DNA of 64,000 nt from Epiperipatus broadwayi (Eukaryota; Onychophora; Udeonychophora; Euonychophora; Peripatidae): positions 2,242,056 to 2,306,055 of the forward strand of contig JAQFVV010000141.1 of the NCBI GenBank assembly GCA_028023455.1, given 5' to 3'. The notes beneath the pieces are model-generated. The model did not search any database, was not told the origin of the DNA, and was given only the letters and a program-made list of their open reading frames with translations. Shown one piece after another: positions 23,421-34,589 of this stretch (within the stretch, counting starts at the first letter, position 1; each line of letters starts with the position of its first letter). A program made the translations under genes and the position numbers.

Positions 23421-23739
23421 TTAATCTTAATCTGGCCAACTAGCAAAACAATGAGACATCTATTAACTATGATTATATTAAAATATACATAAGCATTGCT
23501 GTAATATGTGGAAGTGGAGGAAAAAGGAATTTGAACTACTCAAATAAGTTAAACAATAAAAATATAGTTTAATATAATGACAAATTATTTATATACATTT
23601 ATAAATTAAGTATGTTAATATGTGTGTGAATGAGAAAGCAATTACACAGTGTCATTCACACTTTTATTTCTCATATGCTCTTTATTAGCTAAATATATAT
23701 TACAAATAAACACACATCTTTGGTGGGTCCAATATTAAA

Positions 23740-24245
23740 ATGACAATCGAATATTAGAAAGAATTACATAATACTGCCATTAACAATTTGATTTACGGTT
23801 CTGAAACATGGTGACTAACATATGATTTAGGGGAGCCTTCTGAAATTCATTATACATATGATATAAATTATTTTCACACCATTGAGGTCATGAAAATAAA
23901 CAAAAGACAGTTAAAAGATTATATTTGAACTATGACAAAAATATTTAATGAAAATCATTTAACAATAGTAAGACAGATGCTTTATTTTTCCCAAGCCATA
24001 TAGATACTCTTAAATATAGATATATAAATTACGACGGTGAGATTGTATATGATTGAAATAAACTTAAGTAATAAATAGAAGTAATTGGCATTTATATATG
24101 TCTTTTAAGAAAAGCTCAATTTTAATATTAGAGCATTAAAACTGGGTCATGAAGCAAAAGAAATAATAATAATATGAAGAAGTTTGCGGTGCTGACATGA
24201 TAGCCTAAAATAACTAAGAGGAAAAGGTTGTGCTTCTGGATGAAA
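23740..24245 (+). pseudogene. Remnant of a LINE reverse-transcriptase C-terminal region
   Basis: One frame near 23785-23825 reads N-N-L-I-Y-G-S-E-T-W, matching the LINE tail motif seen at about 12010 in the RTE copy (LTYGSENW). The continuation is broken by stops. The following 24000-24245 has no clear content. The clade is not determined. Confidence 0.4.
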
Positions 24246-24252
24246 AACGAAA

Positions 24253-24440
24253 TGGATGGGCATAGCATGTGCCAAACTTAGGGGTCACCACCAGAGGCCT
24301 TTTTATATGAAGAAATGGATGGGTATAGCATGTGACAGACTTAGGGGTCACAGCCAGTGGCCATTTATACTAAGAAAGAATATGAATAGCATGTGCCAAT
24401 CTTACGGGATCACTGCCAGAGGCATTTTATACGAAATAAA
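24253..24440 (+). repeat. Three tandem units of about 63 bp
   Basis: Units start near 24253, 24316 and 24380. Each contains a form of 'ATAGCATGTGCCAAACTTA' followed by 'GGGGTCAC..CCAGAGGC' and 'TTTTATA'. Because 63 is divisible by three the array is open in one frame, giving a 21-residue repeat (MGIAC..LRGH). The ORF then runs into the TA array and is probably not a gene. It may be the 3' end of the LINE remnant. Confidence 0.65.
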
Positions 24441-24521
24441 TATGATTCCAGATAGCTCAACTATCTACGGAATGAGAAGAAATTTTTGGGTTCAAACTTG
24501 TCATAACCCCCAGATTAAGAA

Positions 24522-24631
<110 letters not shown>

Positions 24632-24753
24632 CACGAAGATTGGCTATATGTCACGAACACAGTACGAATGATAAATGTCTCTAACAACAATGAATAAATT
24701 TTACTGCTTTAAAATAAATGACCATTGTTTGAATACTATAATATGCCATGCAA

Positions 24754-24784
<31 letters not shown>

Positions 24785-25374
24785 TGAAGCAATGGATCTG
24801 AAGCCCGATCCATGCTTCACATCTTCCTATAAACTTAATTAGTATTGTAGACCTAAATTAAGTTTATAGTTCAATATCAGCAGGGTTTTGCATTAGAGTT
24901 AAAAATAGTTATGCTTATTAAATGTGTATTACAGTTAAATATTTTATTTTAAACAAATTTCATTCTATTGATCAAAATTGCTTAACCTATTAGTCAAACA
25001 TATATATACATCTAGCGTATATATATGAGGTAATGCAAAATTCTGCTGAGATAAAATGCTTATTCTATTGTAAAATAAAAATATATTGTTGTTCAAATTT
25101 TATTAAAATATTTAGTATGGTTTGATTTTGAGATAAGCCCACCAACATTTCTGAAAGAATGTATATTTTAATTAGTGAGTCGTTCAAGTCTAATTAAAGA
25201 TGGCATTTTCTTTCTTGCTTTTTAATTAATAGAATTCCAGCTTTGAAGTGGGGGGGTTAGAGTAGAAAAAGTTAAAGTTATTTTTAGAAAGTGTTGCTTT
25301 GAAACAAAGGAGCATGGGGAGGCTTATCAAGATCTCAGATCATACAAACAATGGAAGGTAGCTGCCAGAGAAAG

Positions 25375-25383
25375 TATAAATAG
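25375..25383 (+). promoter_or_regulatory. TATA box of the 5' LTR
   Basis: TATAAATAG is followed 30 nt later by an initiator-like TTCAGACTTTT at about 25409-25419, a layout typical of retroelement promoters. The same arrangement is kept in the right LTR at 31373. Confidence 0.6.
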
Positions 25384-25574
25384 TAGGGAGAACAAAAGAG
25401 ATGATTATTCAGACTTTTCTTTTTGAAGGAGTCGTGTGATTCTGATTTTGCTTGTGAAGGCGATTTATTAAGATTTTTCTTGCTGTTTTATTTCCAAGCT
25501 TTCTGGAAAGTGCATTCAGATTTCTCTTGGGAGAAATCCGTCAGATTTTGCTTCACATTTAGCTTGTGCTTCAA

Positions 25575-25580
25575 AATAAA
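25575..25580 (+). terminator. Polyadenylation signal in the 5' LTR
   Basis: AATAAA in TTCAAAATAAAGTT, about 165 nt after the presumed start site. In the 3' LTR, where it would serve for RNA 3' end formation, the equivalent bases at 31573-31578 read AAAAAA. Confidence 0.5.
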
Positions 25581-26881
25581 GTTATTCAGCTGTCATTTTC
25601 AAATAATGGAGAAGTTGGAACCTGCTCCAGTTAAAACCAACCGTATTTTGAGGAAAATGGATATGCTTTGCTAGGCAAATCATAGCTTTGCCTATCGCCG
25701 AGGTTCCTAAATACCATCCAAAAATGCCTTAACATCCAATCAATAACCATATGAACTCTATGCCGTGTCTGGAGAACTTTTCATGGAAGCCATACTTCAT
25801 ATTTTCATTGTCCGGACAAATACCTATCGTCGGTCGGATCAAGCCACGGACGCCGTAGGAAACATCACGGAAAAAGGACGGTATCGTATCTCCTAAATTA
25901 AACTATCTCGTATGCTACTAATGATTCATATTGTTTTATTGTTGTATTGAAATATATGTTTTTGCTATGTAAACATTTTATGAATTAACCTTAAATATAT
26001 TTTGGGATCATCTAGCTATATGTAACCTTTTTACCTTCGCTATTCTTCCTTACTAACCATTGTAAATATTTAGTATTTCGTTGCGGTTAAATTTAATAGT
26101 TAATTTTTTGTCATTTGAAATCAATTTCCAATTTTATTTATGTTGTTAATTAAATCCAAGTCAGTTTCTTTTGTGTGCCAACTTGATCTTTTTGATAACA
26201 CCTCTTTTTTGTCCGCCATTAGCTAGTCACGTATATTTGATTTAGCTATATACGTTCTAAGTCAATTTTAAACCCGGTTTTTAGCGCAAAGCCATAAGAA
26301 ATGCTTTGCGAAAGGTTTTTATGATCTATCGTACTTTATCGAGAAGATCGAGTTGGAATTTTTTTTAATAAAATTGGGAAGAAAAGAATTTGACCGCAAA
26401 CCTATTAACCTGTTTTCTTTTTATTGTCTAATTAGTTTGTTGCCATAATTGAGGGGAATAGCGGAGGCCATTAAAGCTTTATTCATATTTTAAAGCCAGT
26501 AATTAAACATTATTTAATTATCAAAAACTTGAGTTTCTTAGTTATATTAAATGCTTTATTTTTACTTTTCAATGATCCAGGCACGCAAAACGCAAACACC
26601 AACACATATTTTGATGTACTTTACACATTTAGCTTTTAGCTCTTTAGGATTTCCCGTCCATGTCTCTACCGCTGTTGCTAAGCTTTGTGGCCGGTTGAAA
26701 AATAATTTATGCATGGCTCAGATGGTGTTGTTTGTTTGTGATCAGGCCTCGAGAACAGGCGAATGGGCAGAGGTCATAAGTATTCTTGATTTATATCTCG
26801 CGTATGGTTGGCTTTGAGGTACTTTCGCCTAGTATTCGAACTGGGTTAAATCTACACACATCATCTGACTGTCACAGTAGA

Positions 26882-29639
26882 TTTTTTTTTTTCCGTAATT
26901 CTGGACGCCCATCGTGTGGCTATTCGAAATTTTCCATACCCTGCAATGCCCTGTATAACATTTGTATGTGTGTATAATGTTTTTTTTTTTTTCTGTTTTA
27001 AATTAATGAATAATATATATGTAGATTTTTTTTTCCCGGGTTTGTACACACATATATATAATGTTTTTTTTAAATAACACGAAATAATTGTTAGTTATAC
27101 GGGAATTTTTTTTTGCTTCTAGTTTGTCGCAGTGGGACGTATGTCATTTTTTAAAAAAAAAAAAATTACTACCCTGAGAAGTTAGTTTTAGTTGAATATA
27201 TTTATATAAAAATAATATATGTATAATTTTTCCAAGTTTGTTTCCTAACGTGAGCTAAATGTCATTTTTTTAATTAATTAAGAAGTTAAATGTGCCATAA
27301 GCTAAACATTTTTTTTCCGAGTTTGATATATAGAAAATGAATATTTTATAGTTAAAAAGTTAACACGCCGTCAGTTGTTTTTTTTGGTGTGTGACTAGAA
27401 AAGAAGATTTCAGAGTTAAAGTAATTTTTTGGTAATCCTAATTAGTTTTGTCATGGCCAGTACGCCATATTTTTTTTTCTCGTATAAAGTAGATAGCTTC
27501 AATAAGGCGGAAGTGTCAAATATATACCCACCCGCCCTCCCTTAAATTAGCTGTCGTACTTTAGATTGTTTTTAGTATTGCTCAAATATGAGAAGTTTTG
27601 ATGTAATAATGTTTTTTTTTCGAAATATAGTGTATATTCGTTTGTGTTAATATTGTAGTAAAAAAATAGTACAATTAGATATTAGAATTTTTTCTCCGTT
27701 TGGATAAATTTTTGTAAATATCTTAGATAACCTTTTTTTTTCGTTAATAGAATTTTTTTTCATAGATTGAAAGCTTTGATAAGTCAAAATTACACGTGTC
27801 ATTGTATGGTGTTAACAAACATTTTTTTTCACTTTCTCTGCATTTCGTTTTTATATAAAATGAATGCTATAATCATGCAAAATTCTCGTTCACTGTTAAA
27901 TATTTTGTAATTACGTGTCCTACCAAATATAAATTAAGTTTTGTTTCAATACTAGCAAACTTAATTTTATCTTTATGAAAAGTAAATGCGTATGTTCGTT
28001 AATAAATAGATATATTTTTGTATAACATATATGTCAGCCACCCTTTAGTTAAGATTTTTTTTTTTTTCTCCATTTCGGATTATGCTATTGAATCATTTAT
28101 TGAGTAACCGTTAGGTGAAGACCTTTTGAGTAACCGTTAGGTGAAGCCCTTGTTTTTTTTAGTGATCGTTTATGAAGATTCCTTGAGTAACCGTTTAGGT
28201 GAAGACCCCTTACACTGTAGAGTTCTAGATTGCTGAGTAGCCTGAAATAATAGGTCTACTTCTGCAAACATTGTTTCCCTGTCATAGTTGCGACCAGCGT
28301 TACTTGCCTGAAATAATAGGAGTATGCGGTTTGCAATATGACATTTTTTCTAATAAAGCCATGTACATAATAATAAAAGAAATATTTGTATAGGTATATC
28401 TGTTTGTATATTTATATGTAGTCATATATATGCTTATTTGGTGTGTACATATTCATATATATGGGTGTATATGGTATACACTTCGTTATAGTTTGGTAAA
28501 ACCCATTTTTATATAAATGTTTTTTAAACAGTTTTTGATCTCAATGCGTGATTCTGTAAAATCGCTTGATAATTGTTCATCTATTTCGGGTTGTGACCAA
28601 AATGGTAGTTGGTTTCGATCCCAGGTTCATAATTCGGAGTGGCAGTTATCATGGGATTTTACTTCTATTTTTAATTTTTTTTTGTGTATATATTTTATTT
28701 TGTTAATCGTACTTTAGGCTGTTTAAATTTTTTTTGTGTGTCATGACCAAAATGGTAACTGGTTTCGATCCCAGGTCAGACAAATTACCGTACTTAGTTG
28801 TTATACGTCTTAGATTTAAATAATATTGTGTCATTTAAAATAGCATTTACTTATTCATGCAGAGATTATTTTTTTTTCGTTCAGCAGAATCAAATTAAAT
28901 TTTTTTTAAAGTGAACGGAAACGCAAAGTAAAATTTTAATTGCATTGAAACTTTATAAACCCTTATAAATGTGTGCTTGGATCATTATCCATTAATATGT
29001 ATATTTGATATGGCCATTGTCTTGTCGACTGGCGCCCTTTTCAAATAAATTTGTCGGCAAGTGCAATTTCTCATATCGGATATCAAATAAACTAAATTAT
29101 AGTAGATGATCAAAATAACAATGTATGCTTAGTGAGCCAAAATAATTTTAAACATGACATGTATATTTTGCTCACATATTTCTTTATATATATATACTTG
29201 TATTAATGTAAATGCATTTTTTAGTTGTTTCAGGTGTCAGAGAAAGCCAGGTCAAGCTGTAAGTGGATTATTTCAGTTATATTAACATAGCAATGATATT
29301 TTAATGAAATATAAATAAAGTAAAGTGAGGAGAATAATATGTGGTATAGTTATTAAAGACAGACACGGCAGGATTTTATATATTTTCATGTATAAACAGA
29401 TACATATAGGCATAGGGTTAAGATAGGACCTCGTGAGGTAGGCAAAGTTAATTTCTGAAAACATAAATAAAGAATTTAGAATATTGACTTATTTTTTTTA
29501 TATATAGAACTAAAATTTTTTTTCTGCACATACAGGATATAGCTCCTAGATATACATAATACAATATACTTATATAGAGTGTATTAAAATACGTTTACAG
29601 ATAAATTGTGACTTTCTGTAGCAAAATAGCAAAAAAAGA
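26882..29639 (+). other. T-rich leader of the deleted element, with short repeats
   Basis: This long non-coding leader contains many T runs. It has three to four units of a 27-bp repeat built on TTGAGTAACCGTTAGGTGAAG (28100-28211), two copies of TTGCCTGAAATAATAGG near 28234 and 28305, and two copies of GACCAAAATGGTAACTGG plus TTTCGATCCCAGGT (about 28596-28627 and 28745-28776). The phrase GGTTTCGATCCCAGG resembles an RNA polymerase III B box with one extra base. An acceptor-like TTTCTGTAG at 29614-29622 precedes the ORF, so the leader could be an intron. Confidence 0.5.
26902..26920 (+). other. Degenerate tRNA-Lys type primer-binding site
   Basis: TGGACGCCCATCGTGTGGC resembles the tRNA-Lys(CTT) PBS TGGCGCCCAACGTGGGGC with one inserted base and two substitutions. 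It lies 20 nt after the LTR end, further than usual, with a T run between. The assignment is tentative. Confidence 0.35.
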
Positions 29640-30539
29640 ATGGACCAACAGACGGACGCACATTATGACAGCGAGGAGGAGGTAGTACTCAATATTCCCA
29701 AGAGGCCAACAGGTACTCATAATGAAGAGTATAACTTTGATGCTCTCATCAAGGAAATGAGAGATGAAAATGAAATGATGATGAACATGTTCCAACAATG
29801 CATGAATATGACATTACAAAGACTAAACCGTTTGGAGGAAAACATGGGTCTCCAGCAACAACATACTACCAGAACAAAAGTATTACCAGATGATGATAAT
29901 CAGGAAAAGGGACAAGACCAACAGGAACAAGGGGATATTCAGGTTGAATCACTGATTGATGAAGAAGCATGTAAAGATAGTCACCACTTGGACTTGTCAG
30001 TCAAACATGAAAGGCAAAGTGGAGAACAAAATTGTCGAATCATAGAGGATAGCAAGAGCACAATGACGCTTCAGACTGTGGATTTAGTAAACGAAACTGA
30101 AAAGATGGGACAAGACATGAATAATAAAATGAGTGACTTGACTGGAGCTACTCCGATACATTTGCAGTATGGCGCAGCATGTCTTCAGGTATTCAAAGCC
30201 AAAATCTTAGTGGAAGAGGAGAAAATAGACCAACTAGGAAACCAAAAGATCGCAAGCGAACGATTAAGACGGGCAGTGCTGCATCGGAAGACAAAACGAA
30301 ACCGCCAATATCAATTCAGGCAAAGGAAGCAAGTGTGGTTGAGAGATCTGAGGCCAACTAGTGTAGTGCGGAGAGAAGTAAAAAAGTTTTTTCCAATATA
30401 TAGAGGCCCTCATTTAGTAAAAAAGAAGTGTGGAGAAAATGTTTTTCTGCTGAAAGATAGTTACAGCATACAAAGACAGTACAATGCTCCAAACATAAAA
30501 CCTTGCATACCACCGGATCCCGGGAAATTGAGAAGTTAA
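29640..30539 (+). CDS. Gag-like N-terminus fused to Gypsy integrase C-terminus
   Basis: An uninterrupted 299-codon ORF starting AAAGAATGG. Residues 1-30 are acidic. Residues about 32-75 form a Met/Glu/Gln-rich predicted coiled coil (ALIKEMRDENEMMMNMF and following), suiting a gag or capsid-proximal region, and residues 80-155 are acidic and polar. From about residue 162 the sequence turns into integrase: LTGATPIHLQYG matches the 'TGxTPxxLxFG' segment after the catalytic core. A basic stretch (RLRRAVLHRKTKRNRQYQFR, about 208-227) and a GPY/F-like module (FPIYRGPHLV, about 250-259, then NVFLL) follow, with an ending NAPNIKPCIPP. The minus-strand Gypsy integrase tail at 47266-47691 has the same order. 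There is no DDE core, RT or protease. The in-frame join implies one clean internal deletion. It could bind nucleic acid or RNA particles; function is not known. Host domestication is less likely given the flanking LTRs. Confidence 0.75.
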   Translation: MDQQTDAHYDSEEEVVLNIPKRPTGTHNEEYNFDALIKEMRDENEMMMNMFQQCMNMTLQRLNRLEENMGLQQQHTTRTKVLPDDDNQEKGQDQQEQGDIQVESLIDEEACKDSHHLDLSVKHERQSGEQNCRIIEDSKSTMTLQTVDLVNETEKMGQDMNNKMSDLTGATPIHLQYGAACLQVFKAKILVEEEKIDQLGNQKIASERLRRAVLHRKTKRNRQYQFRQRKQVWLRDLRPTSVVRREVKKFFPIYRGPHLVKKKCGENVFLLKDSYSIQRQYNAPNIKPCIPPDPGKLRS

Positions 30540-30783
30540 AAAACATAAATATAGCTAGTCAGACTAAAACAACACGGACTTAATTTAAAATATAGGAGAG
30601 TGAATGATGGATAAACCGTTTTATAGTAACATATAGAAAGATTATTAGTAGTAGCAAATTAAACATTACAGTGAATAAAGAGTAGGCTTGAACTCACCTG
30701 GTACAAATTCTTACCTCTGACCTGAAGCAACAGCATTTTTTTTTTTTAACATTTTTTTTTTTTGCTCACTAACTATTGGGAAA
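30540..30783 (+). other. 3' segment of the deleted element
   Basis: It carries two long T runs and ends CTATTGGGAAA before the 3' LTR. This is at best a weak polypurine tract. Confidence 0.5.
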
Positions 30784-32880
30784 TGAAGCAATGGATCTGA
30801 AGCCCGATCCATGCTTCACATCTTCCTATAAACTTAATTAGTATTGTAGACCTAAATTAAGTTTATAGTTCAATATCAGCAGGGTTTTGCATTAGAGTTA
30901 AAAATAGTTATGCTTATTAAATGTGTATTACAGTTAAATATTTTATTTTAAATAAATTTCATTCTATTGATCAAAATTGCTTAACCTATTAGTCAAACAT
31001 ATATATACATCTAGCGTATATATATGAGGTAATGCAAAATTCTGCTGACATAAAATGCTTATTCTATTGTAAAATAAAAATATATTGTTGTTCAAATTTT
31101 ATTAAAATATTTAGTATGGTTTGATTTTGAGATAAGCCCACCAACATTTCTGAAAGAATGTATATTTTAATTAGTGAGCCGTTCAAGTCTAATTAAAGAT
31201 GGCATTTTCTTTCTTGCTTTTTAATTAATAGAATTCCAACTTTAAAGTAAGAAAGTTAGAGTAAAAAAATTGAAGTTATTTTTAGAACGTGTTGCTTTGA
31301 AACAAAGGAGCATGGGGAGGCTTATCAAGATCTCAGATCATACAAACAATGGAAGGTAGCTGGCAGAGAAAGTATAAATAGTAGGGAGAACAAAAGAGAT
31401 GATTATTCAGACTTTTCTTTTTGAAGGAGTCGTTTGATTCTGATTTTGCTTGTGAAGGCGATTTATTAAGATTTTTCTTGCTGTTTTATTTCCAAGCTTT
31501 CTGGAAAGTGCATTCAGATTTCTCTTGGGAGAAATCCGTCAGATTTTGCTTCACATTTAGCTTGTGCTTCAAAAAAAAGTTATACAGCTGTCATTTTCAA
31601 ATAATGGAGAAGTTGGAACCTGCTCCAGTTAAAACCAACCGTATTTTGAGGAAAATGGATATGCTTTGCTAGGCAAATCATAGCTTTGCCTATCGCCGAG
31701 GTTCCTAAATACCATCCAAAAATGCCTTAACATCCAATCAATAACCATATGAACTCTATGCCGTGTCTGGAGAACTTTTCATGGAAGCCATACTTCATAT
31801 TTTCATTGTCCGGACAAATACCTATCGTCGGTCGGATCAAGCCACGGACGCCGTAGGAAACATCACGGAAAAAGGACGGTATCGTATCTCCTAAATTAAA
31901 CTATCTCGTATGCTACTAATGATTCATATTGTTTTATTGTTGTATTGAAATATATGTCTTTGCTATGTAAACATTTTATGAATTAACCTTAAATATATTT
32001 TGGGATCATCTAGCTATATGTAACCTTTTTACCTTCGCTATTCTTCCTTACTAACCATTGTAAATATTTAGTATTTCGTTGCGGTTAAATTTAATAGTTA
32101 ATTTTTTTTGTCATTTGAAATCACTTTCCAATTTTATTTATGTTGTTAATTAAATCCAAGTCAGTTTCTTTTGTGTGCCAACTTGATCTTTTTGATAACA
32201 CCTCTTTTTTGTCCGCCATTAGCTAGTCACGTATATTTGATTTAGCTATATACGTTCTAAGTTAATTTTAAACCCGGTTTTTAGCGCAAAGCCATAAGAA
32301 ATGCTTTGCGAAAGGTTTTTATGATCTATCGTACTTTATCGAGAAGATCGAGTTGGAATTTTTTTTAATAAAATTGGGAAGAAAAGAATTTGACCGCAAA
32401 CCTATTAACCTGTTTTCTTTTTATTGTCTAATTAGTTTGTTGCCATAATTGAGGGGAATAGCGGAGGCCATTAAAGCTTTATTCATATTTTAAAGCCAGT
32501 AATTAAACATTATTTAATTATCAAAAACTTGAGTTTCTTAGTTATATTAAATGCTTTATTTTTACTTTTCAATGATCCAGGCACGCAAAACGCAAACACC
32601 AACACATATTTTGATGTACTTTACACATTTAGCTTTTAGCTCTTTAGGATTTCCCGTCCATGTCTCTACCGCTGTTGCTAAGCTTTGTGGCCGGTTGAAA
32701 AATAATTTATGCATGGCTCAGATGGTGTTGTTTGTTTGTGATCAGGCCTCGAGAACAGGCGAATGGGCAGAGGTCATAAGTATTCTTGATTTATATCTCG
32801 CGTATGGTTGGCTTTGAGGTACTTTCGCCTAGTATTCGAACTGGGTTAAATCTACACACATCATCTGACTGTCACAGTAG

Positions 32881-32881
<1 letters not shown>
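30784..32881 (+). repeat. 3' LTR of the deleted Gypsy element
   Basis: It matches 24785-26881 with about 1% difference. A cluster of changes lies at 31235-31290, the AATAAA is lost at 31573-31578, and a run expands by two T near 32105. It is followed by (TA)n then (GA)n at 32882-32919. Confidence 0.85.

Positions 32882-32919
<38 letters not shown>
32882..32919. repeat. (TA)n(GA)n microsatellite
   Basis: A TA array to about 32903, then GA repeats. It is the right flank of the LTR element. Confidence 0.9.
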
Positions 32920-33889
32920 ATATTTCATTTAATAAAATATACTTGAAGATTTTATTTAGCAAAAGAAACATTAAGATTTAGATTTCAAATTAATAAAATA
33001 TACATTAAGATTTGATTTAGTAAAAGAAACATTAAGATTTTCCCCCATCCCTTTTTCTGCTAGTTAAAATAAAACAATCTCACCTCCGTTGATTTTACAA
33101 TAACTGGAATATATTTAATACTGTATATGATCTTTTAAGCAAAGACTATGTTAAGAGTATAGCGAAAAGAATAACTAGTAGTTATATAGAAAACAAATAA
33201 TCGGTCACCTTTTCAGAAATGAATAAAGAATATAAAATAAATGTTTCAGAGTGTTAATGAGCTTGAGTTCTGGATTTTCAGAGTCAAACAAATCAATTTT
33301 TATATTAAAAATGAACCTAAAATGTTGATTCATAAAACAATCTGGCGAACGTATTAATTTACAATGCATTATATATGTATATTTAAAGGGGACATTAATA
33401 ACCTTTTCATGAAGGTTTAGTTAAAAATGACAGAAAAGATTTTTATAAATTAAGCTTGTCAGATTGATTGAAATTGGCATATCAATAACTGATATATAAA
33501 TCAAATAATAAATACATATAAATAAATGACTGCAGCAAAGTTAATGAAAGTTAAGAGCATATGAGAGAGAATTAAATTTATATAAATTATTTAAGAGCAA
33601 ATTAGATGTTATTTATATAAAAAAAAAAAACATATTAATTTAAAAGAAAGAAAATTGAACAATACATTAGAATCTTGATAGCAATATTTGAGATTAGTGA
33701 GGCTAGATTCATTTTCAAATAGTAGCATAAAAGTTACCTTGCACAAAATTTAATAAGTCTATTTTCCAAGTACGGCTCATGCATGGCAAATTGAGGATCC
33801 AAAATGAATTTTTCTTGGTAACAGCAAACTTTTATTAGCATTCTAAAGTTCCTTTTAGACCTTTCTTCATTTCAGGGCAGCAGGATATT
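32920..33889. other. AT-rich stretch without recognised genes
   Basis: There is a local near-duplication: 'aataaaatatac...aagattt..tttag.aaaagaaacattaagattt' occurs at about 32932-32980 and 32995-33038. Otherwise no ORF or known repeat is seen. Confidence 0.45.
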
Positions 33890-34039
33890 ATGGTAGAGGC
33901 AGAGGCCACTGAAGAGTGGTGGATTTACTGCTACATCATTTTAAGTTTCACCGCGATGTTAACAATCATTTTCACTAGAGTAGCTAATCTTCTTTCAATA
34001 GTAGTTATCCTGTCTCTGAAAGTAGCTAATCTCTTGTGA
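33890..34039 (+). CDS. Candidate small membrane protein, 49 codons
   Basis: An ATG at 33890 opens a 49-codon frame ending in TGA at 34037. It encodes an acidic start (MVEAEATEE), then WWIYCY and a hydrophobic segment from about residue 12 to 28, then a second apolar stretch with a repeated VANLL (residues 31-35 and 45-49). A pyrimidine-rich tract ending TTTCATTTCAG lies just upstream (AG at about 33874-33875), as for a coding exon after an intron. The local base composition is richer in G and C than the flanks. No family is recognised. Chance is quite possible in a 64-kb window. Confidence 0.3.
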   Translation: MVEAEATEEWWIYCYIILSFTAMLTIIFTRVANLLSIVVILSLKVANLL

Positions 34040-34530
34040 TTCAAAATTCAGTCATTTTATACTTTTTCTTTTATCAGTTATTTTTAAAGATGCAATTGTA
34101 AGATAATGTCCAAAATAAATTCAAATCTATTTCCAGATTAGAAATAGATTTGACAACATGTTTTCAACAAAAGAAAATCTTTAATCTACTTAATACCATT
34201 TATTTTAAGTAAAACTTTAATTAAAAAATACCTCCCTTTAATTACTTTTGGACAATTAACAACAGTCATATCTTCCATATTGTATTTTATAAAAAATATA
34301 TAGTTTAATAGAAAAACAAGCAATTTAAAAAGAAAAGTTAAAAATGACATATAATAAATATTTAAAAACATCAATATTTTGTTAGTAAGTTTTGCTCCTA
34401 TGTATATATTTGATTCGCATCTATAATACTTTAATAAAAAAGAACTAATAATTAATAAAACGAATTAATAATAATTTTAAAACATGTTATTTAAACATTA
34501 AATTTAATAATTTAGGCACGCATCTCAAAT
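34040..34530. other. AT-rich stretch without recognised genes
   Basis: A short palindrome near 34123-34152 (AAATCTATTTC...GAAATAGATTT) is the only structure noticed. Confidence 0.4.
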
Positions 34531-34531
34531 A

Positions 34532-34569
34532 TATATATATATATATATATATATGCGTGTGTGTGTGTA
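34532..34569. repeat. (TA)n(GT)n microsatellite
   Basis: A TA array followed by GT repeats, directly before PLE copy 4. Confidence 0.9.
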
Positions 34570-34589
34570 AGAAATTGTTTAATGGTTTA

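Larger units (their letters stand above)
24785..26881 (+). repeat. 5' LTR of the deleted Gypsy element
   Basis: It starts TGAAGCAATGG and ends CACAGTAGA, so it lacks the usual CA end. It includes a TATA box (25375), a polyadenylation signal (25575), a 22-codon ORF at 25606-25674 and an 88-codon ORF at 26551-26817. Both ORFs are kept in the other LTR, but their region is almost identical anyway, so this is no proof of coding. The last 600 bp appear identical between LTRs. Confidence 0.85.
24785..32881 (+). mobile_element. Young, internally deleted Gypsy-type LTR retroelement
   Basis: Two direct repeats of about 2.1 kb (24785-26881 and 30784-32881) bound a 3.9-kb interior. The interior has a T-rich leader of about 2.76 kb, one ORF (29640-30539) with gag-like start and integrase tail, and a short 3' segment. 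There is no reverse transcriptase, RNase H, protease or integrase core. The flanks are TA arrays on both sides (to 24784 and from 32882), consistent with insertion into one (TA)n tract with a TATAT-type duplication, though TA repeats make the duplication uninformative. The LTRs differ at roughly 20-25 positions by eye, mostly in one cluster, so the insertion is recent. Replication would need proteins from another element. Confidence 0.85.

Noticed and set aside
25423-25674. 83-codon frame in the LTR
   Set aside because: It opens at TTG, not ATG. Only a 22-codon ORF starting at 25606 has an ATG.
26551-26817. 88-codon ORF identical in both LTRs as a conserved gene
   Set aside because: The whole surrounding 600 bp is identical because the insertion is young, so identity is no evidence of coding selection, and no motif is recognised.
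29640-30539. The 299-codon ORF as a domesticated host gene
   Set aside because: It lies inside nearly identical LTRs, so a mobile element is the simpler reading. Domestication would need evidence of selection and expression.
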